DNA of 43,380 nucleotides from JAQVOO01 sp964524755 (GCA_964524755.1 CAZGDR010000010.1:1-43380); one strand, 5' to 3'. Counted from the first letter of the stretch, positions 33,834-43,010 are shown. Numbers and translations are program-made. Notes: a model not told the origin generated them from the sequence alone.

Positions 33834-35906
33834 TTACATTTCCAATTCCACTCGTTTAATAATATGATCCTGGTAGGCTTTATCTAGCTCTACGAAATAC
33901 CCACTCCAACCCCACACACGGACAATAAGATTACGGTGTTTCTCTGGATGTTTTTGGGCATCGAGCATAGTCTCTCGGTTTACACCGTTCAACTGCATCT
34001 GCATCCCCCCAATATCCATATACGTTTTTACAAACTTAGCAACTTTCCCAATACTATCATCATTTCTGAACATCGTATCGTGCAACTCTACAGTCAGTGG
34101 TCCACCATTGGCTACGCGCATAAGATTTGCTTTTGAAAAAGATTTTATTAATGAAATAGGACCTTTGCTACGACTATGCAGTGAGGGGGAGAAGTTACAA
34201 GCAAACTCCTCTCCTTTTTGCCGACCGTCCGGAGATGCTCCTAGCTCATTACCATGCCAAAGGTAGTACATCGCTGAACCTGTCCCAGCTCTAAAAATAC
34301 CCCCTCGATCATTTTTATGCCCCTCTAGAGCATCAGCAAACCAATCGAGTAACTCTGTGGCTATAGAGTCTACGAAATCATCGTCATTGCCCATCTTAGG
34401 CGCTTCATAGCGCAGTAAGGTAAATACCTCATCATACCCTTTGAAATCAGCCTCTAAAGCTTGTAGTAATTTCTTTTTAGTAAGTATTTTCTCTTCGTAG
34501 ACATACTTCTTGATAGCTGCTAGCGAATCAACGGCAGAAGATAAACCTGTGCCGTGCACACCATAGTTGTTATAGCGGGATCCATTACGAATATCACTGG
34601 CCTTCTCTATGCAGTCTGCCATCATGAGAGACATGACGGGAGCCGGTTCCATATACACGCCATTGGTATTGGCACAAATCTGTGAAGCTTGGGTGAAAAT
34701 TTTTCTCTTCACTGCTTCTCCAAAGTCTGCATAGGTCTCACACGCCTCTATTTCAGGAAGGGCCTCTAGCACACAATGTAAAAATGAGAGGGCATCAATA
34801 TTGACAATATCCATCGCAACTTCAGGAATAATAAATTCCCAACACGCAGCCACGACATAGTTCACGGCATCTTCATGGGCATATCCCCACTTTTCTAAGG
34901 CTGGTATAACGATCTCGTCATTGGAATATTGAGGAAACCCTAACCCTTGTTTCGTCATCTGTGTACCCAATTCAAATAATTCTACTGGGGTATTTTTATG
35001 CACGCGTAAATTAATTTTTGGGTCAATCAACTTTAATTCTAAACTAGCTTGCATACATAGAGTCGACAGTTCATTAAAAACATCGTTTCCAACCCTATCG
35101 ATACCACCTAACATGAGACTTTGACCATTATCGCCCTGTTGCATACCAGGATAAAGATCACTATCTTTATTGAAGGAAATAAAGAACTCTTGTAGAAGGG
35201 ATAAGGCCGATTCTTCATCTAAGCGTCCAGAGGTAATATCTGCTTGGTAATAGGGAAACATATATTGGTCAAAACGCCCAATCGTATTGTGGTAACTATA
35301 ACTTTCCCATAAACAAAAATGGAGTAATCGGAAAAACTGCAACGCCTGTAAGAATGTTTGAGGAGGCTGCTGAGGTATCTTAGCGAAGGTCTCAGCCACA
35401 ACCGTATTTCCTACCGCCTCAGCTGCTTTTCGATACCGTTCAGCAAACTCTTCCATCGCATCCAGCACCTTCACCAAGGTAGTTAGATAGGCAACTCCCT
35501 CACTGTTACCTTGAGCTTGATGCTGTGCCATTGACGCAGTGATTTCATTCCTCTTAGCCTGAAAACCGATATCGATTAACGAAGAATATCCAGGGCTAAT
35601 ATTACAGACTTTCCCCATTTCATGGATTCGATAAGATTTTCTAAGGTTCTCCCACTCATGTTCACCAAAAATCTCAGGGATGACCGGTACTGTACGAAGG
35701 ATGCTAATCTTTTCTTCGGGAAAGACAACCGGCTTCTCTTGTTCAAGCATCCATTGCAGTCTACGTAAGGCACGCTCAATGTCAGAGAGTCCTTCAGTTT
35801 CAAACTCTTTGGCTAAAGTATATTGCTCAATAGGTGCCTGACGATATTGGTGATGCGCCTTATCTTCAACATAATATTTTCTCATCTTAGCTATGTGTTG
35901 ATCCAT
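33834..35906 (-). CDS. Glycyl radical enzyme of unassigned type (PFL/dehydratase superfamily)
   Basis: Anaerobic radical enzyme of 690 residues, about 100 shorter than pyruvate formate-lyase or diol dehydratases. The C-terminal radical loop is IVRVWGWSGYFVEL, with G666 as the expected glycyl radical (usual form RVxGY/W). The thiyl Cys is C355 in YVVAACWEFIIPE. E357 two residues later matches the C-x-E pair of dehydratase or C-S/C-N lyase members rather than the Cys-Cys of formate-lyase. Oxygen would cleave it at G666. Start ATG 35906 has GAGGGGAG upstream. It follows its activase by 46 nt and is in the operon of a CUT2 transporter, so its substrate is probably a sugar, polyol or derived compound. 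Decarboxylase, dehydratase and lyase functions all remain possible. Confidence 0.88.
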   Translation of the reverse strand: MDQHIAKMRKYYVEDKAHHQYRQAPIEQYTLAKEFETEGLSDIERALRRLQWMLEQEKPVVFPEEKISILRTVPVIPEIFGEHEWENLRKSYRIHEMGKVCNISPGYSSLIDIGFQAKRNEITASMAQHQAQGNSEGVAYLTTLVKVLDAMEEFAERYRKAAEAVGNTVVAETFAKIPQQPPQTFLQALQFFRLLHFCLWESYSYHNTIGRFDQYMFPYYQADITSGRLDEESALSLLQEFFISFNKDSDLYPGMQQGDNGQSLMLGGIDRVGNDVFNELSTLCMQASLELKLIDPKINLRVHKNTPVELFELGTQMTKQGLGFPQYSNDEIVIPALEKWGYAHEDAVNYVVAACWEFIIPEVAMDIVNIDALSFLHCVLEALPEIEACETYADFGEAVKRKIFTQASQICANTNGVYMEPAPVMSLMMADCIEKASDIRNGSRYNNYGVHGTGLSSAVDSLAAIKKYVYEEKILTKKKLLQALEADFKGYDEVFTLLRYEAPKMGNDDDFVDSIATELLDWFADALEGHKNDRGGIFRAGTGSAMYYLWHGNELGASPDGRQKGEEFACNFSPSLHSRSKGPISLIKSFSKANLMRVANGGPLTVELHDTMFRNDDSIGKVAKFVKTYMDIGGMQMQLNGVNRETMLDAQKHPEKHRNLIVRVWGWSGYFVELDKAYQDHIIKRVELEM

Positions 35907-35952
35907 ACTCCCCTCTTTAATTCATCATATATAACATAAATTCTCTTTTTCA

Positions 35953-36807
35953 TCACAAAACAGAACAAGATATCCCACGCTTAGTAAATGCTTCTACGTT
36001 CATATACGGGTCAACTGATTCATCAAAGTTCGGCTTATATAGTTGCGAGAGCATAGTATACTTTGCTCCAGCAGTCTTTTGATACGGCAACAGTTCTACC
36101 TTCTCCAGCTCTATAGCATCCTCTAATAGTGCTGCTGTTGCCTCAAAATTATCTTGTGTGTCATTTACCCCAGGGATAACAGGAACCCGAATTATAAAAG
36201 GCTTACCACAACTTTTCAGGTACTCTAAGTTCTTCAAGATCAATCTATTATCCTGTCCACAGAACCGTTTATGTAAGGTTGCATCAATCATCTTTACATC
36301 CATGATGACGTAATCTACAGCATTCACTACCGATGCAAAGACTTTTTCAGAAGCATAGCCACTAGTTTCTATGGCACAATGCAGCCCCTCTAATTTCCCT
36401 ATGGTCTCCAACACAAGTGCCCCTTGCATCAAGGGCTCCCCTCCAGAGAAGGTCACCCCTCCTCCATTGGCTTCAAGAATAGCTCTATCTTTCAACAGCA
36501 TCGTAGCTAATTGTTCTGCACTATATTGCTCTCCTACGATTTTACGTAAATGTAACGGGCACACTGGAATGCAGTTGCCACATGTCGTGCAAAGAGCTGG
36601 ATCGGCTCCTGTTGGACACACTCTGACACAGGCTCCACATCCAATACATGAAGCCTTACTTACCATCAGTTGCTTTTTTGGCGATATTCCTTCCGGATTA
36701 TGACACCAAGAACATCTTAGCGGGCATCCTTTTAAAAAAACCGTAGTTCTAATTCCAGGTCCGTCAAAAACAGCCATCTCTTTGATGTCAAATATTAGCC
36801 CTCGCAT
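35953..36807 (-). CDS. Glycyl radical enzyme activating protein (radical SAM)
   Basis: Radical SAM activase of 284 residues. The SAM cluster is C28-x3-C32-x2-C35 in KGCPLRCSWCHNPEG. Two ferredoxin-type [4Fe-4S] motifs follow: C54/C57/C60/C64 and C73/C76/C79/C83. This two-cluster insert is typical of activases for dehydratase-type glycyl radical enzymes, whereas the pyruvate formate-lyase activase lacks it. The SAM-binding segment is VTFSGGEPLMQ. The start ATG 36807 is 13 nt after the ATPase stop, with only a modest ribosome site (GGCGG). It installs the radical on G666 of the next gene's product. Confidence 0.93.
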   Translation of the reverse strand: MRGLIFDIKEMAVFDGPGIRTTVFLKGCPLRCSWCHNPEGISPKKQLMVSKASCIGCGACVRVCPTGADPALCTTCGNCIPVCPLHLRKIVGEQYSAEQLATMLLKDRAILEANGGGVTFSGGEPLMQGALVLETIGKLEGLHCAIETSGYASEKVFASVVNAVDYVIMDVKMIDATLHKRFCGQDNRLILKNLEYLKSCGKPFIIRVPVIPGVNDTQDNFEATAALLEDAIELEKVELLPYQKTAGAKYTMLSQLYKPNFDESVDPYMNVEAFTKRGISCSVL

Positions 36808-36820
36808 TGCTTGACCGCCA

Positions 36821-38335
36821 TCATCCTAGCGTGTACGAGAGTATCTTCTCCTGCACAAAATCTTTTTTGTCGGTTAACTCGGCAGAAATTGAACCATTGC
36901 GCATCACATAAATACGATCACTCATCCCAATAATCTCAGGCAATTCTGAACTAATCATGAGTATTCCTACCCCTTCAGAAGCTAGGCGATCCATAATACG
37001 ATAAATTTCACTTTTTGCATTAACATCAATACCACGGGTTGGTTCATCCAGAATTAACAATTTAGGAGAGGTTAGCAGCCACTTGGCAAGTACCACCTTC
37101 TGTTGGTTACCACCACTTAAGGTATTACAGAGTTGATCGAGAGAGTTAGATATAATATTTAATTCTTCAACACTTTCACGAGCAACCTTATACTCCTCTT
37201 TTCGATTAATCTTAGTCGAAGGGAACATGTGGTTAAGTGAGGCCAGCGTAATATTGCTGGTAATAGACATATCGAGTACGAGACCTTCTAGTTTGCGGTC
37301 TTCCGAAAGATAGACAAGACCCTTAGAGATCAGTTCGGCGGGATGGGTATGTCCTATGATCTCATCATTATATGTGATCTTCCCCCCATAATAATGGCGG
37401 CTACCAAAAATAGATTTGGCGAGTTCTGTCCTTCCTGCACCAACGAGCCCACTCATTCCAACTATTTCCCCTCTTTTTACATGTAGGTCAATTGGTTTGG
37501 TATGACTGGAAATACGCACCCCTTTTACTTCGAGTACTACGTCGTCAGTTGGCGTATGAGAGGTTTGGAACATAGCTCCCAATTTCCTTCCTACCATCAT
37601 ATTTATGATATTGTCATAATCAAAATCTTCAATATCGACGGTCCCAATATAGCGTCCATCACGTAAGACTGTGATACGATCACCAATCTCTTTCAGTTCA
37701 TCGAAGCGGTGTGATATGTAGATTATACTTATCCCATTTTTACGCAACTCGTGGATTATAGCAAAGAGTTTATCTATTTCACTTTTGGTGAGGCTGGCCG
37801 TAGGTTCATCCATGATGATAATACGACAATCGTAGGAAAGAACTTTTACGATTTCAACTATCTGCTGTTGTGCTGTAGAGAGATCCCGCACGAGAGTTTT
37901 GGGATCGATATCAAACCCTAGTTTTAATAACATTTCCCGACTGCGAGTGTACATCTCGGCTTTATCAATGAATAATCGGCTTCCTGTCTCACGCCCTAAA
38001 TAGATATTTTCAGCTACATCGAGGTTCATACAGAGGTTTAATTCTTGGTGAATAAAACCAATCCCATGCCGTAAAGATTCTCGTGGTCCAGAAAATGTAA
38101 TTTCTTTACCATCAAGCTTCATCACTCCACCATCAGAGGGGATAATCCCACCAATAATTTTCATTAACGTAGATTTTCCTGCCCCATTTTCGCCAATCAA
38201 GACATGGACTTCAGCTTCTCGTACATCAAATTGTACTTCATCTAGAATTCGCACCGTAGTGCCTCGGAGTGCTTGACCATAAGAATCAAAAATTAATTTT
38301 GTTATGTCATGCATTTCAAGAATAGTCTTTTTCAT
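36821..38335 (-). CDS. Ribose-type sugar ABC transporter ATP-binding protein (duplicated ATPase)
   Basis: Two-domain ATPase of 504 residues, start ATG 38335 with GGAGG upstream. Domain 1: Walker A IGENGAGKST, LSTAQQQIVEIVKVL, Walker B IIMDEPTASL. Domain 2: GLVGAGRTE, signature LSGGNQQKVVLAKW, Walker B LILDEPTRGIDVN. The N-terminus has an extra stretch before the first strand (LIFDSYGQALRGTTVRILDE), a little longer than its two paralogues in the window. It lies 10 nt after the permease and 13 nt before the activase, tying the transporter to the glycyl radical pair. Confidence 0.95.
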   Translation of the reverse strand: MKKTILEMHDITKLIFDSYGQALRGTTVRILDEVQFDVREAEVHVLIGENGAGKSTLMKIIGGIIPSDGGVMKLDGKEITFSGPRESLRHGIGFIHQELNLCMNLDVAENIYLGRETGSRLFIDKAEMYTRSREMLLKLGFDIDPKTLVRDLSTAQQQIVEIVKVLSYDCRIIIMDEPTASLTKSEIDKLFAIIHELRKNGISIIYISHRFDELKEIGDRITVLRDGRYIGTVDIEDFDYDNIINMMVGRKLGAMFQTSHTPTDDVVLEVKGVRISSHTKPIDLHVKRGEIVGMSGLVGAGRTELAKSIFGSRHYYGGKITYNDEIIGHTHPAELISKGLVYLSEDRKLEGLVLDMSITSNITLASLNHMFPSTKINRKEEYKVARESVEELNIISNSLDQLCNTLSGGNQQKVVLAKWLLTSPKLLILDEPTRGIDVNAKSEIYRIMDRLASEGVGILMISSELPEIIGMSDRIYVMRNGSISAELTDKKDFVQEKILSYTLG

Positions 38336-38345
38336 AATTCCTCCA

Positions 38346-39335
38346 CTACAGCCTTCTATTCTTTACATTTTCAAATATAATGGCTAACAAAATCACGATT
38401 CCTTGGAACGCTTGGTAGGTATAATAGGAGACATTTAATAAGTTAATGCAGTTTTCTAACACCTTAACAATTAATATTCCAAAAACACTACCTATTACGG
38501 TCCCCACGCCACCGAACAAGCTTGCTCCACCAATAATAGCCCCTGTGATGATCTCAAAAGTGTATACACCGCCACCGAGGGTCGGTTGAGCGCTATTAAC
38601 TCGAATTGTCAGTAATATCGCGACTACCGCAACAAGGAAGGAACAGATCATGTACACCATCACGTTGAGTCTTTCAGTTTTAATTCCACTCATGCGAGCT
38701 GCTTTGGCATTGAAGCCAAAAGCTGAGAGCGAACGTCCAAAAGTGGAAAGGTGTAAGACATAATACATAATGAGACAGATAATCACCGTAATTAATACAG
38801 TTGTATTTAAACCGAAAAAATCGGTAACACCAATTGCTCTGAATGCACTGGGTAATCTATTGACATTGGAACCGCTACTTACAATCTGGGCAATACCAAA
38901 AATAATATATCCAGTTCCTAAGGTGGTGATAAAAGCTGGAACCTTGATGACTTGCACCAACACACCATTGACGAGTCCAACCAATAATCCAACACCTAAC
39001 GTTATCACAATTGCTAACCAAATTGGCAAACCAACCGTCTTGACCAATAAACCGACTACAATGGAACATAAGCCCAACGTATACCCCAGCGAAAGGTCGA
39101 TTCCACCGGTCATAAGGACCAGCGTGATACCGAGACAAGCGATCGTTGGGATCGCAGCTTGTTTGATAATTAATAAAAAATTACTTAGTGAAAAAAAGTT
39201 TTGCACAAATAGTGAAGCCAAAATCGCAAGAATAAGGAAAATTACTACACTTCCATTTAGTTTAACAAACTTTCTTACTCTATCCGATAGTAGCAGAGGA
39301 CTTTTAGTTTTTTGTGCGTATTCAGTATTGCTCAT
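38346..39335 (-). CDS. Ribose-type (CUT2) sugar ABC transporter permease
   Basis: Permease of 329 residues with the family motifs CLGITLVLMTGGIDLSLGYT and GAIIGGASLFGGVGTVIGSV. The soluble N-terminus (about 25 residues) contains KTKSPLLLSDRVRKFVKLNG. Start ATG 39335 has AAGGAT upstream. This operon carries two different permease genes (the other at 39363-40316), which suggests a heterodimeric channel. Confidence 0.93.
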   Translation of the reverse strand: MSNTEYAQKTKSPLLLSDRVRKFVKLNGSVVIFLILAILASLFVQNFFSLSNFLLIIKQAAIPTIACLGITLVLMTGGIDLSLGYTLGLCSIVVGLLVKTVGLPIWLAIVITLGVGLLVGLVNGVLVQVIKVPAFITTLGTGYIIFGIAQIVSSGSNVNRLPSAFRAIGVTDFFGLNTTVLITVIICLIMYYVLHLSTFGRSLSAFGFNAKAARMSGIKTERLNVMVYMICSFLVAVVAILLTIRVNSAQPTLGGGVYTFEIITGAIIGGASLFGGVGTVIGSVFGILIVKVLENCINLLNVSYYTYQAFQGIVILLAIIFENVKNRRL

Positions 39336-39362
39336 GTCGTTTTAATCCTTTTACAGCAAGTC

Positions 39363-40316
39363 TTAAAAGACTTTGCTTTGTTCTATCGTGCGTCGTTTTT
39401 GATGGATATTTACAGCTACGATTACAATAATGATGATTCCTACAAAAATATTCTGATAAAATGGGTGAATTCCCAGTAGATTCAGAACATTCCGTTGAAC
39501 TCCTATGATTAAAGCGCCAACTAGTGCGAAATAAACCTTACCTTCTCCCCCCAACATACTGACTCCACCAATTACGCATGCTGCAATAGCATCGAGTTGG
39601 TAGGGTTCGCCTTGTGTTGGGTGAACAGTATCAAGTTGTGCCGACAACAGAATTCCAGCCATTGCTATACAGAATCCTGAAAAACCATAGACGAAATAGT
39701 TTATGGCAGCTGTGCTTATTCCCTGTTGTTTCACGACCGTTTCATTTCCGCCCATAGCGTAAATGTAGACTCCTAAGCGTGTTCTCGACATGAGAATGGT
39801 AGTGGCAATAACAAATATAAACATAATGTAGTTAGAGACTGGCATCCCGAGAATGGTTCCATTACCCATAAATACATAAGTCGGATGGAATCCACCGATT
39901 GATTTACCTGCATTCAATAACAGGGCTAGCCCTCCACCTACATTACCAACAACGAGGGTCGTGATAAAAGCTGGAATACCGAGTTTTTCTACCATGAATC
40001 CATTAAACACACCCATGGTTGTTCCAACCAATAAACCACCCAACATTGCAAAAAGGATAGGCCATCCTTGCAGAAGCAATAATCCGTTCACCATAGCACT
40101 GAAACTCAAGACTCCGGTCACTGATAAGTCGATACCTTTAATGATGATGACCATAGTCATACCGCAGGCACATATTGCAATAATAGAACTCTGGCGAATA
40201 ATGTTCATCAGATTCCTAATCGATAGAAACCCAGGAACGAAAGATCCGGCTACAAAAAATATTACAACAAGGAGTACATAGAGCAAGCTTTTCTTTGAAA
40301 CAGTTATGGGTTTCAT
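39363..40316 (-). CDS. Ribose-type (CUT2) sugar ABC transporter permease, second copy
   Basis: Permease of 317 residues from ATG 40316, with GGAGAG 7 nt upstream; an in-frame GTG at 40331 overlaps that site and is rejected. Motifs: CACGMTMVIIIKGIDLSVTG, with Lys where most relatives have Gly, and AACVIGGVSMLGGEGKVYFA. It lies 27 nt before the other permease and 117 nt after the binding-protein gene, with a long stem-loop in that gap. Confidence 0.92.
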   Translation of the reverse strand: MKPITVSKKSLLYVLLVVIFFVAGSFVPGFLSIRNLMNIIRQSSIIAICACGMTMVIIIKGIDLSVTGVLSFSAMVNGLLLLQGWPILFAMLGGLLVGTTMGVFNGFMVEKLGIPAFITTLVVGNVGGGLALLLNAGKSIGGFHPTYVFMGNGTILGMPVSNYIMFIFVIATTILMSRTRLGVYIYAMGGNETVVKQQGISTAAINYFVYGFSGFCIAMAGILLSAQLDTVHPTQGEPYQLDAIAACVIGGVSMLGGEGKVYFALVGALIIGVQRNVLNLLGIHPFYQNIFVGIIIIVIVAVNIHQKRRTIEQSKVF

Positions 40317-40352
40317 ACAATATCTCTCCACATAATTTACCTAAATTTAGAC

Positions 40353-40404
40353 AAGGATCTGGCTTTAAAACCGATTACATTGGTAGTAGGATTACCAGAT
40401 CCTT
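40353..40404 (-). terminator. Intercistronic long stem-loop after the binding-protein gene
   Basis: Perfect 10-bp arms AAGGATCTGG (40353-40362) and CCAGATCCTT (40395-40404) enclose a 32-nt loop. No T-run follows, so mRNA protection or processing is more likely than termination. It holds the same position as the stem-loops at 3743 and 24829 in the other two transporter operons. Confidence 0.55.
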
Positions 40405-40433
40405 ATCACTAAAGTTTTACTTACACGAATTTC

Positions 40434-41369
40434 TTATAAAGAAGAAGCTGTAATAACGGTTGTACCACTGTCGATGTATTTAGGAACTGAATTCATATCC
40501 AAATCCCCATTGATCGCACCCATGAGTAATTCAATTGACTTCGATCCCATAACGTCTGGGAATTGAGCCATTGAACCGTACACTTCACCATCCTTGATCA
40601 TCTCTTTAACGTCGTCAGAACCATCTACTGAAAGAATTTTCACAGAGGTCTTTCCTGCGTTATCAAGAGCTGTGAGGATACCATTCAACATAACATCACT
40701 AGCTGTGAACAATCCTTGAATATCACTATTAGCCTGTAACATATTCTCTGTCACCTGCATAGCTTTATCATTGGCCCAGTTTCCTGGCTGTTCACCTACT
40801 ACTTTAATGCTAGTTCCTGCAATACCTGCTTTAAAACCATCTACACGCTGATCTCCAGCTGAACTTCCATTTGCCCCACGGACAATAAGGACGTTTCCTT
40901 TGTTATTAAGAAGTTTGGCCAAAGTCTCTCCTGCTACTCTCCCCGCATTAAAGTTATCGGTACCAATGTAGCTAATGTAGAGGTCTTCATTACCTGGTTC
41001 AATTGTTTGGTCAACCAACACTACAGGAATACCAGCTTCCTTAGCTTTTTTAAGAACTGGAATAACAGCTTTTGAGTCCATTGGGGATAACACTATACCA
41101 GCGACACCCTTGGCAATCAAATCTTCTACCTGACTTACCTGTGTTGATACTGCAGTCTGTTGACCGGCTGTCACCAAGGTAAACTTTGCTCCAGCTGCTT
41201 TGGCAGCAGCTTCAACTGAATCAGCAATAGCTTTCTGGAAAGCGTCATTGGTGATTGTCTTTAAGCTAAAAGCAATTTCTGGTAGATCTTGTTTCTCACT
41301 TGCTCCCTGTGCAAACAAGCAGAACCCAAATACCAGAACCATTGTTAGTACGATGAGTTTTTTCTTCAT
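40434..41369 (-). CDS. Periplasmic sugar-binding protein, RbsB-like (CUT2 ABC transporter)
   Basis: Binding protein of 311 residues from ATG 41369, which has GGGAGGAG upstream; the longer in-frame start at 41441 would place that site inside the gene. The signal peptide MKKKLIVLTMVLVFGFCLFA is followed by QGASEKQ. Fold segments: IAFSLKTITNDAFQKAIADS, GVAGIVLSPMDSKAVIPVL, IPVVLVDQTI, GNVLIVRGANGS and VKILSVDGSDDVKEMI. It is first in the operon leading to the two permeases, ATPase, activase, glycyl radical enzyme and LacI regulator. The ligand is presumably the source of the radical enzyme's substrate. Confidence 0.94.
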   Translation of the reverse strand: MKKKLIVLTMVLVFGFCLFAQGASEKQDLPEIAFSLKTITNDAFQKAIADSVEAAAKAAGAKFTLVTAGQQTAVSTQVSQVEDLIAKGVAGIVLSPMDSKAVIPVLKKAKEAGIPVVLVDQTIEPGNEDLYISYIGTDNFNAGRVAGETLAKLLNNKGNVLIVRGANGSSAGDQRVDGFKAGIAGTSIKVVGEQPGNWANDKAMQVTENMLQANSDIQGLFTASDVMLNGILTALDNAGKTSVKILSVDGSDDVKEMIKDGEVYGSMAQFPDVMGSKSIELLMGAINGDLDMNSVPKYIDSGTTVITASSL

Positions 41370-41466
41370 CTTTTCTCCTCCCTCCTGTCCATGACTTCCA
41401 TCATCGACATCTATCTTCACCAACCTACGTGGTGACTTCAACTTTTATAATCGAGAAATGTTTGCC

Positions 41467-41484
41467 AACATTATCGTTAATGTT
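41467..41484. promoter_or_regulatory. Operator of the glycyl-radical/ABC operon
   Basis: AACATTA-TCGT-TAATGTT: two perfect 7-bp arms around a CG-containing centre. The 16-bp core ACATTATCGTTAATGT (41468-41483) is identical to that at 42993-43008. On the minus strand it follows a possible TTGTTA/TAAAAC promoter and lies about 100 nt upstream of the binding-protein start. Confidence 0.7.
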
Positions 41485-41529
41485 TTACGGCCAACACCCC
41501 TCCATTAACAAAACCAGCTTTTATCTTAC

Positions 41530-42930
41530 TTAGGGCAAGTCAACGACGTCATACCCTAAGTAGGTCGTAAAAGCTTCTTTCAGCACATGAGCTACTGAAC
41601 CATAAGAGATTGCAACGTGATGTCGAAATCCGTTACGTCCAATCGCTACTAATTTCTCCTGCAATTTGTCAATTTTTGCGATACCAGCGGTTCCAAAAAA
41701 CGCAGCTTCTATTTCATCAGCTGTTATTACACCATCCCCTACATAGGTAGATAGTTTACCATTTTCAGTCTTACTACTGGCAAATGTGAATGCACCGGGC
41801 TTGAGCCGACTCTCTACAGGACCCCAACCACAACCAGGACCATAACTCTTGGCAAACATAGGATGTTCCACCATCTTCCCTTTATCGGTCAGCATCTTGC
41901 TGGGAACAGGTCCACAATGGAAAAGAATACAAGAATCTGGATCATCACCAGCATTGTTATTCCAGTCCAGTAATGTCGACGGTGTATCAGAGGCTAATCT
42001 GAGAGCGTACATCATGATCGCATTACAGACATCAACTTCACAGGCAACAGGGACTCCTAAATCACCTAGCATTCCAGCCAATGCGCAAGGAGCACATCCA
42101 TATAAAACCTCAAGTTCATTCCAGCATCGAATTGCAACCATATCTAAATCGAACTCTTTAATGTACTGGTCTAAGACAACGCGCAGTCGAGCCATCTTCC
42201 CTAAAGATTCCTCAGGCACATCAGAACAATCGGTGAATTGCTTAATAGCTTTTAGTTGGTCTTGAGCTTCAGGAGAATCAAGTGTAACATTTTTGACTTT
42301 ATCGAGTACTTCACTCATATCAAAGGTTTCAACGGTGATACCAACCTTTTGCAACGCCATTTCATCGTACCGTATTGTTTTAAAGGGTGTTGTTCGTGCA
42401 CCTAAAGCACCAACTGTAGAGCGACGCAGGCCATTGACAACCCGGCAAACTCCACCAAAGTCCTTTAATTGTTCTTGAAAGCGTGCACTTGAAGGATGAA
42501 CAACATGTGGAGTGTCAATTGTAAAGGGGATGTTATACTGCAAGAAGACATCCATGATAGAGAGCTTTCCACAGAAGGCATCTCGTCGTTGGGAAAAGTC
42601 CATGTCCCCTATTACATCAGGGTATGCTTGAATGAGAATAGGAACTCCAGCATCTCGACAAGCGATAGCTGCAGAGGTCTCATCTCCAAAGTTAGGTAAA
42701 CAAATTACAACACCATCGGGCTTTTGTTCAGCCAAGAATGCAGCAAACAACTTACCCTCTGCTATACTCTCTACTGCGCCAAACCGTGTCAGAGATTCAT
42801 CCATCAAAAGAGGTTCAAAACCAGCTTTCTTAATAGCTTCACTCATCTCTTTTCTTGCTTCGGCTACTACCTCACCGGGGAAAAAACCCCTGTTTCCAAA
42901 GAACACAGCAAATCGTAATTTTCTATGCAT
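41530..42930 (-). CDS. L-fucose/L-arabinose isomerase family protein
   Basis: Aldose-ketose isomerase-family protein of 466 residues. Conserved metal-site regions are visible: AIRCWNELEVLYGCAPCALA (Glu), VACEVDVCNAIMMYALRL (Glu and Asp), ILFHCGPVPSKM and, near the C-terminus, RNGFRHHVAISYGS (His). N-terminal segments such as PDGVVICLPNFGDETSAAI fit the family's first Rossmann-like domain. It is shorter than FucI (about 590) and near AraA in size, so the substrate may be neither fucose nor arabinose. Start ATG 42930 has AAGGAG upstream. It has its own promoter and operator at 42991-43038, identical in core to the operator of the downstream ABC/glycyl radical operon. Confidence 0.87.
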   Translation of the reverse strand: MHRKLRFAVFFGNRGFFPGEVVAEARKEMSEAIKKAGFEPLLMDESLTRFGAVESIAEGKLFAAFLAEQKPDGVVICLPNFGDETSAAIACRDAGVPILIQAYPDVIGDMDFSQRRDAFCGKLSIMDVFLQYNIPFTIDTPHVVHPSSARFQEQLKDFGGVCRVVNGLRRSTVGALGARTTPFKTIRYDEMALQKVGITVETFDMSEVLDKVKNVTLDSPEAQDQLKAIKQFTDCSDVPEESLGKMARLRVVLDQYIKEFDLDMVAIRCWNELEVLYGCAPCALAGMLGDLGVPVACEVDVCNAIMMYALRLASDTPSTLLDWNNNAGDDPDSCILFHCGPVPSKMLTDKGKMVEHPMFAKSYGPGCGWGPVESRLKPGAFTFASSKTENGKLSTYVGDGVITADEIEAAFFGTAGIAKIDKLQEKLVAIGRNGFRHHVAISYGSVAHVLKEAFTTYLGYDVVDLP

Positions 42931-42990
42931 AAACCCTACTCCTTTTGAAATATCATGAATTGTATCAATCTGTATATTATACAGAGGCTC

Positions 42991-43010
42991 TTACATTATC
43001 GTTAATGTAA
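42991..43010. promoter_or_regulatory. Perfect palindromic operator of the isomerase gene
   Basis: TTACATTATCGTTAATGTAA: 8-bp arms around TCGT. It starts where the -10 box ends, so it covers the expected transcription start, the classic position for a LacI-type repressor. Its 16-bp core recurs exactly at 41468-41483. Confidence 0.75.

Noticed and set aside
33834..36807. Pyruvate formate-lyase and its activase
   Set aside because: The active site is Cys-Trp-Glu and not Cys-Cys, the enzyme is too short, and the activase has the two extra ferredoxin clusters typical of dehydratase-type activases.
41200..41394. Plus-strand small open frame over the binding-protein gene
   Set aside because: Antisense to a clearly coding gene with a signal peptide and strong ribosome site; no start signal or family similarity.
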